Counted from the stretch's first letter, positions 44,778 through 54,675 are shown. The stretch: DNA of 64,000 nucleotides from Candidatus Villigracilis vicinus (GCA_016721315.1 JADKIL010000002.1:124001-188000); one strand, 5' to 3'. Notes: generated by a model not told the origin, from the sequence alone. Numbers and translations: made by a program.

Positions 44778-45437
44778 TTACAACAGCCCTTTGCTTTGCG
44801 CCAGTTTGGCAGCCTCTCTACGGGAGTTGACCCTAAGCTTGGAGAGGATATTGCGAATGTGAGTCTTGACTGTGTTCAGGCTGACCGTTAATTTTTCAGC
44901 CACATCCCTATCAGACGCGCCTTTGGCAACCAGGGACAACACTTCCAATTCACGCTCAGTCAACAAGTTATCTTCATTTGGAAGATCAGCACCACTTTTT
45001 TGATTCAAACTCATGCGCCGAAACTCGGCAAGAACCCGCCCTGCCAGCGACGGTGTAATGGCGGCTTCACCATTCAAGGCACTATGCAGCATTTCCACCA
45101 TGATATGAGATCGAATATCCTTTAATAAATATCCCTGTGCGCCGCTTTTCAACGCCTCAAATAATTTTTCGTCATCATCACGAACGGTCAGCACCACAAT
45201 GGTCGTATCAGGGAGAAGCTGCTTGATCTGGCGCGTCGCTTCCAAGCCATCCATAGTTGACATTTGAACATCCATCAGGATCAGGTCTGGCTTTAGTTCC
45301 TGCGCTTTGATCACCGCTTCAAGCCCGTCGTTCGCATTGCCTACAACCTCCATATCAGGCTGAGATCCAATAATGACTGCCAAACCTTCACGAAACAAAG
45401 CGTGATCGTCCACCAGCATAACGCGTATTTTCTTCAT
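44778..45437 (-). CDS. NarL/FixJ-family response regulator
   Basis: 219 residues. Receiver with VDDHALFREGL, phospho-Asp in LILMDVQM, and the KSGAQGYLLKD end. C-terminal LuxR-type HTH 'LTERELEVLSLVAKGASDRDVA' then 'SLNTVKTHIRNILSKL'. Paired with the kinase gene 7 bp upstream. Likely controls the respiratory genes in response to nitrate or nitrite. Confidence 0.94.
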   Translation of the reverse strand: MKKIRVMLVDDHALFREGLAVIIGSQPDMEVVGNANDGLEAVIKAQELKPDLILMDVQMSTMDGLEATRQIKQLLPDTTIVVLTVRDDDEKLFEALKSGAQGYLLKDIRSHIMVEMLHSALNGEAAITPSLAGRVLAEFRRMSLNQKSGADLPNEDNLLTERELEVLSLVAKGASDRDVAEKLTVSLNTVKTHIRNILSKLRVNSRREAAKLAQSKGLL

Positions 45438-45444
45438 CTGAATT

Positions 45445-47370
45445 TTATTCCTTATTGCTCAAAGGGAACGATAGAATAATTTGTGTCCCCATTCCAGGCA
45501 TGGATTTGACTTCAAGTTGTCCGTTAATTTGCAGAGCTCTTGCCTTCATGATCTGCAAACCAAAATGTCCATTTGGGCTGGGCTGGGAAGAGTCAAACCC
45601 TTTTCCGTTGTCGGCAATCAGCAACTCATAAACATGATCTCTTTTAGTAAATTGCACAATGATCTGGGTTGGGTGAGCATGAGAAATCGCATTGGTTAAC
45701 GCTTCACGTACTATATGAATAACTTGTTCGTTTACCAGAGGCGGACAATTGCATGGGGATGCGGTTTCACATCGCCATTCAATCATGGCGTTATGTTGGG
45801 CAGAAAGCTCCTTTGCCACACCCTGCAATTGATCACAAAGGTCAGAGTTGATCGGGTTTTCATCCATCAGCCGATTAATGGCTTTGCGTACATTTCCTGT
45901 GGCTTTTTCGATGGTCTCGCGAGTCAAATGCAATCTTTCCAAGGCTGCCTGATTCTTTCCATTGGAGAGCAATTCAACCACCTGATCGGTCATCAATCCT
46001 AAATAGCTAAAAGTCTGCCCCAGCCCATCGTGCATGTCTGCCGCAATACGACGGCGCTCCTCAAGTATGGCAATTCGCTCTGCCTGTTCATACAAACGGG
46101 CATTTTCAAGGGCAATTGCGGCTGTATTTGCAAGTTTGGTGAGCAGATCGGTGGATTCATCACCGAATCTTTTTGCGCTGGTACTACCTACGCATAACGC
46201 GCCAATGATCTGGTCATTGCTTCGTAAAGGAGCTGCCATATGACTACTGCGATATTTATCAGACAGGATCGAGCAGCCTTCACGGCAGGTATCAATACCG
46301 CAAACCACAGCCCTATTACTGTTAAGAATGGAATCTGTCAGATCATGTTTTTTTATGACGGTTGTATCATCAACTGCTGCATCTGCATTTCCGCTAAATG
46401 TTTGGAGTTTAAGCAAAGGCTGATTCGCATCCAACAAACACAAGAATGAAACATCCCCATTCAAAAGTTCGCTGGTTTTATTCGTCACCGAACTTAACAC
46501 CTGCTGAATATCAAGGCGTGAAGTGATTTCCTGGGTGACGACATTGAGTGCTTCCAATTCCCGTGTCCGCTGAGAAACCCGTTTCTCCAGCGTATCGTTC
46601 AGGTCAATCAAATCCTGCTGGGCAGATTTCAACCCGAGACGCATCCCATCAAATGATTGAGATAACCTCTGCATTTCTTCTGGTCCCTGCACCTGTACGG
46701 GCGTTTCAAGATCATTCCCTCCCAAATTTTCAGCCGCCACTCCCAACTCAGACAAAGGTTTCAACACAGACTGGCGTGTCACCCATGCCCCACCGGCGAG
46801 CAATACCAATGCAAAGAATAAAAACCCCAATTGAATGTTGCGTAAAATACTCAACTTCGCCGTTGAGTCTGCCTCATATAACTGCACAACCACATCCGCT
46901 TGTTGAGCAAGAATCGCAGATAGGGTTTCAATCTCTTCAATGGCGGATGAGTTACCAAACTTATTCGTCGATATCTCGTCAACCGCATCAATCGCCGTGC
47001 GGAATTCCACCCAACTTTGGCGCACATCTTGTAATGCTTCCAATATCTCAGGGTTATTTGTTTTAGGGATCAAAACATAATTATCTGGTAAGTAGAGGGT
47101 TGACCCGCCATGCTCAAGTGCCGTAAGTGTCTGCTCAAACGTATTCTCCGCATCCACCAGCATTTCACTCGCCGCCCCATTTCCCTGCTCTCCAACCGCA
47201 AGCCGCACCATCAATTGAACCAACATCCGCTGCCGACCGGCAAGGTTGATGATTAGCGCATCATTTTGTTGAGTCTTTACGCCCCAAAACGTTGCGCCTA
47301 CTGAAGTAAGCACAAGCAGAACAAATGCAAAAAACAAGGCGCTTAATCTGCCTTGAAGACTCTTCAACAT
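45445..47370 (-). CDS. NarX-like sensor histidine kinase (PilJ/NarX sensor, HAMP, GAF, HisKA_3)
   Basis: 641 residues. Helix 1, then a sensor domain with INLAGRQRMLVQLMVRLA, the P-box-like segment of NarX/PilJ sensors. A second helix (about 175-195), HAMP (about 200-250) and a GAF domain (about 285-430) with a Cys cluster VVCGIDTCREGCSIL (C-x4-C-x3-C) follow. HisKA_3 phospho-His is in RIAADMHDGLGQTF; HATPase has 'EALTNAISHAHPTQI' and DNGKGFD. Likely senses nitrate/nitrite outside and redox state or NO inside; the second input is an inference. Confidence 0.92.
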   Translation of the reverse strand: MLKSLQGRLSALFFAFVLLVLTSVGATFWGVKTQQNDALIINLAGRQRMLVQLMVRLAVGEQGNGAASEMLVDAENTFEQTLTALEHGGSTLYLPDNYVLIPKTNNPEILEALQDVRQSWVEFRTAIDAVDEISTNKFGNSSAIEEIETLSAILAQQADVVVQLYEADSTAKLSILRNIQLGFLFFALVLLAGGAWVTRQSVLKPLSELGVAAENLGGNDLETPVQVQGPEEMQRLSQSFDGMRLGLKSAQQDLIDLNDTLEKRVSQRTRELEALNVVTQEITSRLDIQQVLSSVTNKTSELLNGDVSFLCLLDANQPLLKLQTFSGNADAAVDDTTVIKKHDLTDSILNSNRAVVCGIDTCREGCSILSDKYRSSHMAAPLRSNDQIIGALCVGSTSAKRFGDESTDLLTKLANTAAIALENARLYEQAERIAILEERRRIAADMHDGLGQTFSYLGLMTDQVVELLSNGKNQAALERLHLTRETIEKATGNVRKAINRLMDENPINSDLCDQLQGVAKELSAQHNAMIEWRCETASPCNCPPLVNEQVIHIVREALTNAISHAHPTQIIVQFTKRDHVYELLIADNGKGFDSSQPSPNGHFGLQIMKARALQINGQLEVKSMPGMGTQIILSFPLSNKE

Positions 47371-47471
47371 ATATTACCTTTTTGGTGTAGCACTATCTTG
47401 AAATTATACCCCTCAGGCATGATGCATCGTCAATCCTAAAATAGCACAAAAACACGGTGTAGAATAACCCC

Positions 47472-48566
47472 ATGAAAGCATTTCCGAATCGTCACCCTTT
47501 ACCATTTCTCTTCCTTGCCATCCTCGGTCTCCTTGCTGCGCTATGGGCAGGGCTCATGCGCCTCGGCTGGCAGTTGCCTGCGCTCACCCCATCGCTTGCC
47601 ATGTTACATGGTCCCGTAATGATCTCTGGATTTTTAGGCACTCTCATCACATTGGAACGTGCCGTTGCGATGAAACAAAAGTGGATGTACCTGCCCCCGC
47701 TTCTTTCTGGACTGGGCTGGCTGGTTGCCACCATTTTTCCAAATCTACCCTTTGGCGTGATCCTCCTAACGCTCGCCAGCCTCGGTGGAGTTGCCATTCT
47801 GGCAGAGATCGTCCGCCGTGAATTTGCATTGCATACTGTAACCATGTTCCTCGGCGCAATTGCGTGGCTCATAGGGAATCTCTTATGGACATTCGGCTGG
47901 CAAATCTATCAAGTCGTCTTTTTCTGGATGGCATTCCTTGTGCTGACCATTGCGGGCGAAAGACTTGAGCTAAGCCGCGTTCTGCGTCCTACACAAATGC
48001 AGCAGATTCTCTTCGGCGGCATCATTGCAATTTTTATGGCTGGCATCATCCTCGCCTTGTTCAACCTTCAGCTCGGCACACGCCTTAGTGGGCTGGGCTT
48101 GCTGCTGTTACCACTTTGGTCACTGCGTAATGATATTGCCTGGCGAAACATTCGGCATAAACTTCCACTCACACGTTACATTGCCTGGTGCCTCGCGTTC
48201 GGCTTTCTCTGGCTCGGCATCAGCGGCGGATTAAGCCTGATTTTTGGCGCGCAGGTTGCAGGTCCAAGATACGATGCGGTTCTTCATGCCGTTTTTGTCG
48301 GCTTCGTCATCTCCATGATCTTCGGTCACGCCCCCATCATCTTCCCCGCCATTCTTGGCGTACCCATTGACTTTAAGCCCGCTTTTTATATTCATCTTGG
48401 GTTATTGCACGGCTCGCTTGCTGTTCGCGTCATTGCGGATTATGCCAACCTGCATACATTGCGCATGTGGAGTGGGCTGCTGAATGAAATTGCCATCCTC
48501 GTTTTTATTGGCATGACGGTTCACTCTGTTCTACAAAGCAGAAAAACAGAATTAAAAACACCATGA
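47472..48566 (+). CDS. NnrS-like polytopic membrane protein
   Basis: 364 residues, about ten to twelve helices. 'LAMLHGPVMISGFLGTLITLERAVA' and 'VLHAVFVGFVISMIFGHAPIIFP' carry His residues placed as in NnrS-type heme-copper membrane proteins, which relieve NO stress in denitrifiers. The stop overlaps the ATG of the Crp gene, so the two are co-translated. The exact family name is not certain. Confidence 0.65.
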   Translation: MKAFPNRHPLPFLFLAILGLLAALWAGLMRLGWQLPALTPSLAMLHGPVMISGFLGTLITLERAVAMKQKWMYLPPLLSGLGWLVATIFPNLPFGVILLTLASLGGVAILAEIVRREFALHTVTMFLGAIAWLIGNLLWTFGWQIYQVVFFWMAFLVLTIAGERLELSRVLRPTQMQQILFGGIIAIFMAGIILALFNLQLGTRLSGLGLLLLPLWSLRNDIAWRNIRHKLPLTRYIAWCLAFGFLWLGISGGLSLIFGAQVAGPRYDAVLHAVFVGFVISMIFGHAPIIFPAILGVPIDFKPAFYIHLGLLHGSLAVRVIADYANLHTLRMWSGLLNEIAILVFIGMTVHSVLQSRKTELKTP

Positions 48567-49264
48567 ACATATCTTTGAACGATCTCCGCAAGATCAGTGT
48601 CTTTCAACATGCAACAGACGCTGATTTGGATTTGATCTTAAAAAACAGCATCGTACGTTCCATTGAAGAAGGAGAATATTTCTTTCTTCAAGGCGATGAA
48701 GCCAAATACCTGTACGTGTTGGTCACTGGGCAGGTCAAACTGATGCAATCAAATCCCAATGGGCAGCAGGTCAATTTACGGACGATCTATCCGTGGCAGA
48801 TGTTCGGGGCATTGGGCGCTACGCGTGGGGAAGACGCAATTTATCCTGCAATGGCTCAAACACTTGAATGCAGTACAGCGATTGCCATTCCCAGCCACTT
48901 CCTGCGCACCATGATGGAAACCCGCTCATACCTGTCTTTTGATCTAATGAACTTAATGACCACTTATATTCAAGAGTTGCAGACTAGATATCGGGAAATT
49001 GCCACAAATCGAGTCGAACAGCGAATCGCCAATGCATTAATTCGTCTTGCGCAACAGTCTGGAATTCGTTCAGGCAAAGATGCAGGAATTGAGTTATTTT
49101 TTTCTCGAAAAGATGTTTCGGAAATGACTGGGGCAACTGTCTTCTCGGTCAGCCGCTTGATCAGTGAATGGGAACGAAAGAGCATTATCAAAGCAGGCAG
49201 GGAACGTATTCAAATTTTGGATCCGCACGCCCTTATGCAAATCGCGGAGGGACATAAAGAATAA
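48563..49264 (+). CDS. Crp/Fnr-family regulator, DNR-like
   Basis: 233 residues: cNMP-type sensor fold (about 12-125), dimer helix, and HTH 'FSRKDVSEMTGATVFSVSRLISEWER'. No N-terminal Cys set, so it is not an Fe-S FNR; DNR-type regulators sense NO through heme. Overlaps the NnrS-like gene and lies upstream of the DUF1858 and nirS genes, which it probably activates. Confidence 0.9.
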   Translation: MNISLNDLRKISVFQHATDADLDLILKNSIVRSIEEGEYFFLQGDEAKYLYVLVTGQVKLMQSNPNGQQVNLRTIYPWQMFGALGATRGEDAIYPAMAQTLECSTAIAIPSHFLRTMMETRSYLSFDLMNLMTTYIQELQTRYREIATNRVEQRIANALIRLAQQSGIRSGKDAGIELFFSRKDVSEMTGATVFSVSRLISEWERKSIIKAGRERIQILDPHALMQIAEGHKE

Positions 49265-49300
49265 GTGACATTATGAAACAAATAACTAACTAGGCGTAAA

Positions 49301-49314
49301 TTGCGTTATCGCAA
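49301..49314. promoter_or_regulatory. Palindrome TTGCG-N4-CGCAA, candidate Crp/Fnr operator
   Basis: Perfect 5-bp arms around TTAT in the TTG-N8-CAA layout of the FNR/DNR family. It lies 37 bp after the Crp gene and 24 bp before the DUF1858 start, so it could control the DUF1858-nirS unit. Confidence 0.6.
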
Positions 49315-49338
49315 TGAAAAAGATGGGGAAATAAATTA

Positions 49339-49581
49339 TTGTACGCTTCGATGAATGAGGCGCTAAACATTCACGAAGATACTGTGGCAAACACTTTAAG
49401 CAAGGCTCCCCAAACGCTTGTTGTTTTTAATCAATTCAAAACAGCATGTGTGGGCTGCCATTTCGCGCGATTTTGCACGCTTGCTTATGTTGTTGCGTCA
49501 TATCAACTCGATGAAAAAGACTTCTTGAATGCACTGTCCTTAAGCCTCAAACAAAAACAACCTTCCGAACGAGGAGAATGA
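49339..49581 (+). CDS. DUF1858-like small protein with Cys motif
   Basis: 80 residues from TTG at 49339 (GGGGA 10 bp upstream); ATG at 49351 is the alternative. 'TACVGCHFARFCTLAYV' gives C-x2-C-x5-C, a DUF1858/ScdA-N-like redox motif common near hybrid-cluster and NO-handling genes. It ends 1 bp before nirS and probably aids heme or NO chemistry. Confidence 0.75.
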   Translation: MYASMNEALNIHEDTVANTLSKAPQTLVVFNQFKTACVGCHFARFCTLAYVVASYQLDEKDFLNALSLSLKQKQPSERGE

Positions 49582-49582
49582 T

Positions 49583-51625
49583 ATGAAAAGAACGTCTCGT
49601 ATGTTGAGCCTTGCCCTGCTGCTCCTAGGGTTAATGGCTCTGGTTTGGGCGTGCGCGCCCGCTGAAGAACCCATCGCTGTTGAACCAGTGGAACTCGAAC
49701 CGCAAGCTATTGTAGACGCCGTAACCAAAGGTGGATGCAGCGCCTGTCATGCCATCCCCGGCATCCCGGGCGCTGTCGGCGTAATTGGTCCTGACCTTGC
49801 AAGTATTTCCACCGTCGCCGCAGAACACATTGCGGATGGCAGCTACACCGGCAAGGCAAAGACTGCCGAGGAATTTATCCTCGAATCGATCACCAACCCG
49901 GAAGCCTATCTTTCGCAGCACTGCCCGGCTGGAATGTGCCAACCTGGTCTGATGCCCGCCACGCTAAAAGATACGCTCACCAGTGAAGAGATTAACCTGA
50001 TTGTTGGCTACCTTGCGACCCTGCCAGGTGGTGAATCGATCATGACAGATGCAAATGTTGCGGTGGATACATCCAACGCCGATGTCTCCCTGTCCGAAGA
50101 AGATTTTGCATGGGCAAAACAAACCTTCTTTGATCGTTGCGCGGGCTGTCATGGGACGCTGCGAAAAGGCGCGACGGGTCCTGCCCTCACCCCCGACCTG
50201 ACTCTTGCAAAAGGAACCGTTGCCCTCTCCTCGATCATTTTCAATGGCACCCTCAAAGGTATGCCCGACTGGGGCAAACAGGGCTTCTTCACGCAGGAAC
50301 AAACCGACATCATGGCAAAGTACCTGCAGAACGAACCGCCCACCCCGCCTGAAATGTCGATGGAACAAATGAAAGCAACATGGAAGGTTTTCATTGCTCC
50401 CGAAGACCGCCCCACCGAACCGCAAACCACACGCAATTGGCAGAATTACTTCTCAGTCACACTGCGCGATGCTGGTCAGGTAGCGATCATTGACGGCGAT
50501 ACCTATGAAATCGTCGCCAAAGTGGATACTGGTTATGCAGTTCACATCTCGCGCATGTCCGCTACCGGACGCTATGTCTACGTGATCGGACGTGATGGCA
50601 AGCTTGCACTTGTTGATCTTTGGATGGAAATCCCTGAAAAAGTTGCTGAAGTACAAACTTGTTACGATGCTCGTTCGGTTGAAGTCAGTAAATATGAAGG
50701 CGAATTGGGCGATTTCACCGATAAATATGCCATCGTCGGCTGTTACTGGCCTTCCCATTTCACCATTCTCGATGGGCAAACCCTCGAACCAATGAAAATT
50801 ACCAGCGTGCGCGGCTACACCGCTGACACCAACACTTATGTGGGTGATCCACGCGTGGCTGCCATCCTCGCCTCTGAGTTCAAGCCCGAATGGATCGTCA
50901 ATGTTAAAGAGACCGGGCAGGTCTGGCTGGTTAATTATCAAGACCCGATGAACCTGACTATCAAGATGATCAACTCTGCCTTGTACTTGCATGATGGCGG
51001 CTGGGACTCCACGCAACGTTACTTCCTGGTAGCAGCCAATCAGTCCAACAAGATTGTGGTGGTGGATGCGCTTGAAGGTGATCTCGAAGCAATGGTAGAC
51101 ACACCGGAAGTTCCCCATCCCGGACGCGGTGCCAACTGGATCGACCCTGAATTTGGTCCCGTTTGGAGCACGCCACACCTCAGCGCCAATTCTCTCATCG
51201 CCATTGGCACCGATCCTGAAGGAAACCCCGACAGCGCCTGGAAGGTTGTCCGCAATATTGAACTTCCCGGCGCGGGCAGTCTATTCGTCAAGACACATCC
51301 CAATAGTAAATGGGTTTGGGTAGACTTTGTGTTGAACTCAGATGAAAAACTTCAACGCACCGTATGTGTCATTGCCAAGGAAAACCCCACAGAAGTTTAC
51401 AAATGTTGGGAGGCTGCAGATTACGGACGTGCCGTCCACTTTGAATACAATATGGATGGTACCGAAGTCTGGGTCAGTATTTGGGGCTCTGCTGATCAGC
51501 CAGGCAAGACAGGCGAAATCGTTATCTACAATGATGAAACCCTCGAAGAAATTGCCCGCATCAAAGACCTTATCACCCCTACTGGCAAATTCAACGTCTA
51601 CAACACCATTCATGAGGTCTATTAA
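49583..51625 (+). CDS. nirS: Cytochrome cd1 nitrite reductase, lipoprotein with two N-terminal c domains
   Basis: 680 residues, longer than the usual ~560. Lipobox at LVWAC (Cys24). Cytochrome c domain 1: CSACH 52-56, Met ligand in PGLMP. Domain 2: CAGCH 186-190, which is the normal NirS c domain. The d1 propeller (about 275-680) has 'VDTGYAVHISRMSATGRYV' (d1 axial His) and the active-site His pair in VPHPGRGAN and WSTPHLS. Reduces nitrite to NO outside the membrane. No heme d1 synthesis genes (nirD-F-H-J) lie in the window, so they must be elsewhere. Confidence 0.95.
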   Translation: MKRTSRMLSLALLLLGLMALVWACAPAEEPIAVEPVELEPQAIVDAVTKGGCSACHAIPGIPGAVGVIGPDLASISTVAAEHIADGSYTGKAKTAEEFILESITNPEAYLSQHCPAGMCQPGLMPATLKDTLTSEEINLIVGYLATLPGGESIMTDANVAVDTSNADVSLSEEDFAWAKQTFFDRCAGCHGTLRKGATGPALTPDLTLAKGTVALSSIIFNGTLKGMPDWGKQGFFTQEQTDIMAKYLQNEPPTPPEMSMEQMKATWKVFIAPEDRPTEPQTTRNWQNYFSVTLRDAGQVAIIDGDTYEIVAKVDTGYAVHISRMSATGRYVYVIGRDGKLALVDLWMEIPEKVAEVQTCYDARSVEVSKYEGELGDFTDKYAIVGCYWPSHFTILDGQTLEPMKITSVRGYTADTNTYVGDPRVAAILASEFKPEWIVNVKETGQVWLVNYQDPMNLTIKMINSALYLHDGGWDSTQRYFLVAANQSNKIVVVDALEGDLEAMVDTPEVPHPGRGANWIDPEFGPVWSTPHLSANSLIAIGTDPEGNPDSAWKVVRNIELPGAGSLFVKTHPNSKWVWVDFVLNSDEKLQRTVCVIAKENPTEVYKCWEAADYGRAVHFEYNMDGTEVWVSIWGSADQPGKTGEIVIYNDETLEEIARIKDLITPTGKFNVYNTIHEVY

Positions 51626-51644
51626 AAGCTAAGTAAATCAATAA

Positions 51645-51680
51645 AAAGGACTGTCGACATAAAGTCGACAGGCTTTTTAT
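51645..51680 (+). terminator. Terminator of nirS
   Basis: CTGTCGAC/GTCGACAG stem (51651-51658, 51664-51671) followed by CTTTTTAT. Confidence 0.88.
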
Positions 51681-51758
51681 AAAGGAAAGATCAGTATAAA
51701 CATGTGTGGTAGAGTAATATCAAAATATAAATAAGACGATTCATCGCCAAGGACCCTA

Positions 51759-52442
51759 ATGCAAAACGATATACTTCTCAGACGACTGCAAGATTTTGAA
51801 TTCCTGCGCGGACTGGATCATGAAACCATGACAGCTCTTGCCAATAGTGCCATGTGGAAAGTATTTCCGCCTCATGCGGTCGTATTTTGGGAGGGCGATA
51901 CCGAGTCCAATTTGTATTACCTGCAATATGGTTCGTTGAAAGCCTTGCGAACCGCACCGGATGGACGCGAACAAGTGTTACGCTTTTTGGATGCAGGCGA
52001 GATATTCAATGAGATCGGCGTGCTGGCGAAACGTCCCAACCCTGTGACAGCGGTGGCTTTGGAAGAGTCGGGCATTTGGCTTATTCCACGCCATGCGTTA
52101 GAAGAAGTGGTGATGAAATATCCGCAGACGGCGTTGCAGATTATTGGCAACATGGCAGATAAGATTATCAGCCTGGTCACGCTTGCGGCGGATCTGTCGT
52201 TAAAGACGGTTGAAGCACGCTTTGCCAAACTGTTATTGGATTCAACCGAGGGGGATGTAATTGAACGCCGCCGCTGGACGAATCAGACGGAGCTGGCGGC
52301 ACACTTGGGAACTGTGCCTGATGTACTTAGCCGTGTCATTCGTGAATTGACGAAGGCGGGGCTGATCGAGATGGATAAACAACACATCCGTATTCTGAAC
52401 CGTGCAGGCTTGGCGGAGCGAGCCATGCTTCAGGAAGATTAA
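51759..52442 (+). CDS. Crp/Fnr-family regulator, second copy
   Basis: 227 residues, only distantly like the one at 48563. Sensor fold with 'GDTESNLYYLQYGSLKALRT' and 'NEIGVLAKRPNPVTAVA'; HTH 'TNQTELAAHLGTVPDVLSRVIREL'. No Fe-S Cys set. The last ~30 bp plus downstream DNA occur again at 54783 (see repeats). Confidence 0.9.
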   Translation: MQNDILLRRLQDFEFLRGLDHETMTALANSAMWKVFPPHAVVFWEGDTESNLYYLQYGSLKALRTAPDGREQVLRFLDAGEIFNEIGVLAKRPNPVTAVALEESGIWLIPRHALEEVVMKYPQTALQIIGNMADKIISLVTLAADLSLKTVEARFAKLLLDSTEGDVIERRRWTNQTELAAHLGTVPDVLSRVIRELTKAGLIEMDKQHIRILNRAGLAERAMLQED

Positions 52443-52464
52443 TGTTTGGGTTGAAAACCCGACA
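52410..52464 (+). repeat. Direct repeat flanking the HD-GYP gene, left copy
   Basis: Covers the end of the Crp gene and the next 20 bp. About 50 of 56 positions match 54783-54838. Confidence 0.75.
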
Positions 52465-52500
52465 CTATGAGATAGCACCTCAGACAAAGTACATTGCATA

Positions 52501-54675
52501 TTATTTCTTATCAATCAATCTTAAGAACACTTCTACAACGCTTGGATCAAAATGTGAACCTGCCTTTTGGCGGATATATTCAATAGCTTTATTTTTTGCC
52601 CATGCAGGGCGATATGGGCGGTCACTGGTCAGCGCATCAAAGACATCTACCACGGCAAATAGTCGTGCAGCCAGCGGAATTTCCTCCCCCTTTAGCCCGC
52701 GTGGGTAGCCAGTACCATCCCATTTTTCGTGATGACAATACGGAATATCCAACGCGGGTAGTAAATATGCAATGGGAGACAGCATCTCATAAGCAAATTG
52801 AGGGTGCTGCCGCATCATTGCCCACTCATCATCACTTAGTTCTCCTGCTTTTCGAAGAATATTATCGGGTATACCCATTTTCCCAATGTCATGGAGTAAT
52901 GCGCCATGCCTTATATGTTTTAATTCGACATGGCTTATATCGAAAGCTTGAGCCAATTGAAGAGTTAGGTTGGTAACGCGCAAGGTATGTTCTTCTGTTT
53001 CTTTGTCGCGCAAATCGAGTGCGCGAGACCAGCCTTCGATAGTTGTATCGTATGCCAGGGTCAGATCTTGAGCTTGTTGTATTGTTTGCAAGTGGAGAAT
53101 TTCTGCATGTTTACGGGCAGTGTGCTCAGCTTCAAGCAGGCGGGTATTCTCAATGGCAATTGCTGTCTGGTTGGCAAGCAGGGAAAGCAAACGAATCTCA
53201 TCTTCGCTCCATTGCCGGGGAGATTGGGAATATACTGCTATGCTGCCTAGTGCCTCTTCGCCCATTAACATTGGAACAATCAATGATGATGTCATTATTA
53301 TTTTTTCATCTACCAAGTTTGTTTTCAATTGTCTTTCAAGATTAATGTCTGGATTAATGATGGGCATCTTCAATCGAATAGATTGAACTATGGCGGAGTT
53401 ATCGGCAAGCAAAACATCAACAGTATCCTGTGTTTTCCGGGGCGAGAATCCCAAATCAGTTTCCAGGGAAATTTTTCCATCCGAGGCAACCAAAACTAAT
53501 GTAACATATTCAACCCGTAACGCATTAGAAACGACTTTTATGGTTTGATTCACGATGATTTGCAGTTTGCGTTCTCCCAAAAGCATTTGTCCATGCCCGA
53601 GCAGGATTTGCTGTTCGAGAGTACGCTGTTCCTTTGCCTGTTCATACAAGCGAGCGCGCTCAATTGCAACTCCAATCTGATCGCCAATGGAGTTGAAGAG
53701 TCGATAATTATCAATCGTAATGGCAGAGCCTGATGGAGGCACTATATTGAGATTGCCCAACAGCAAAGTTCCAACACGAACAGGTATACTGGCATGGGAA
53801 TGATAAGGGTAATCGGGACTCTTAACTTTTTTTAGTTGTTGACATTCAACGATTTTGATTGCTGCATCCAGCTTTCCGAGTTGCAGCAACTCAATACAAC
53901 GACAGTGGGTTCGCATGGCAGACCAGTCGGCAGGGTCTAATTCGGGTGGCAGGTTATAGGACGCCGCAAGTCGGTTCTTTTGGAAACCATCCAATAGTAC
54001 AACCCAGCCGCACCTCATATTCATGGTTGTTACAACAGCCTCCAAGCTTTGTTCCAAAGCTTCCTGAATATTTGCAGAACGATTCAAGGCATTTGCCACA
54101 GTCTGCAATATTTGTAACTCCTTTAATTGTTCTGAGGTTTGCTGAAAGAGATGCGCGCGTTCAATTGAAACACCAAGGTGTTGTCCAATGGCAGTCAGAA
54201 TTTCTAGCAAAACAGCATCTGGTTGAATTCTTTTTCTAAAATACAGCATAATTGTGCCCAGAAGTGAGTTCATGCCGGAAAGCGGGACACATATCAGCGA
54301 ACAATAATGCGCCTGCTGTGCCAGATGCTGCCGTTGATAGTTTTCTTCGTTTTCGATATCAGGGATTAAAAAAGCGCTTTGGTTTGAAATTGCAAGACCA
54401 GGTAAGCCTTTCCCAATGGGAAACCGAATATCCAAAGAGCCGGATATAAAAACGATGTCTAAGTTGTACTGAGTCGTAAACTGCAATTCCCCAGATGAAT
54501 TAACCAAATGACATTCTGCCCCATCTGCCATTGCTAGTTGTGCAGCTTGCTCCAATGCCGTTGATAAGACTGTTTGGGTATCGGTCCATGCATGAGTCAT
54601 CGAGATTAGCTTGTTTAGTACAGCCAATTGAGATGCGCGGAAGGTCGGAGTATGCCTTGGTTGTTTAGAATTCAT
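52501..54675 (-). CDS. GAF-GAF-GAF-HD-GYP protein (probable c-di-GMP phosphodiesterase)
   Basis: 724 residues: three GAF-like domains (about 20-175, 185-340, 360-515), then HD-GYP with 'HGALLHDIGKMGIPDNIL' (HD), HHEKWDGTGYPRGL (HHE..GYP) and 'DVFDALTSDRPYRPAW'. The GAF domains probably sense small ligands or redox state. It is opposite in strand to its neighbours and flanked by a direct repeat, so it seems to be a later insertion into the cargo. Confidence 0.92.
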   Translation of the reverse strand: MNSKQPRHTPTFRASQLAVLNKLISMTHAWTDTQTVLSTALEQAAQLAMADGAECHLVNSSGELQFTTQYNLDIVFISGSLDIRFPIGKGLPGLAISNQSAFLIPDIENEENYQRQHLAQQAHYCSLICVPLSGMNSLLGTIMLYFRKRIQPDAVLLEILTAIGQHLGVSIERAHLFQQTSEQLKELQILQTVANALNRSANIQEALEQSLEAVVTTMNMRCGWVVLLDGFQKNRLAASYNLPPELDPADWSAMRTHCRCIELLQLGKLDAAIKIVECQQLKKVKSPDYPYHSHASIPVRVGTLLLGNLNIVPPSGSAITIDNYRLFNSIGDQIGVAIERARLYEQAKEQRTLEQQILLGHGQMLLGERKLQIIVNQTIKVVSNALRVEYVTLVLVASDGKISLETDLGFSPRKTQDTVDVLLADNSAIVQSIRLKMPIINPDINLERQLKTNLVDEKIIMTSSLIVPMLMGEEALGSIAVYSQSPRQWSEDEIRLLSLLANQTAIAIENTRLLEAEHTARKHAEILHLQTIQQAQDLTLAYDTTIEGWSRALDLRDKETEEHTLRVTNLTLQLAQAFDISHVELKHIRHGALLHDIGKMGIPDNILRKAGELSDDEWAMMRQHPQFAYEMLSPIAYLLPALDIPYCHHEKWDGTGYPRGLKGEEIPLAARLFAVVDVFDALTSDRPYRPAWAKNKAIEYIRQKAGSHFDPSVVEVFLRLIDKK

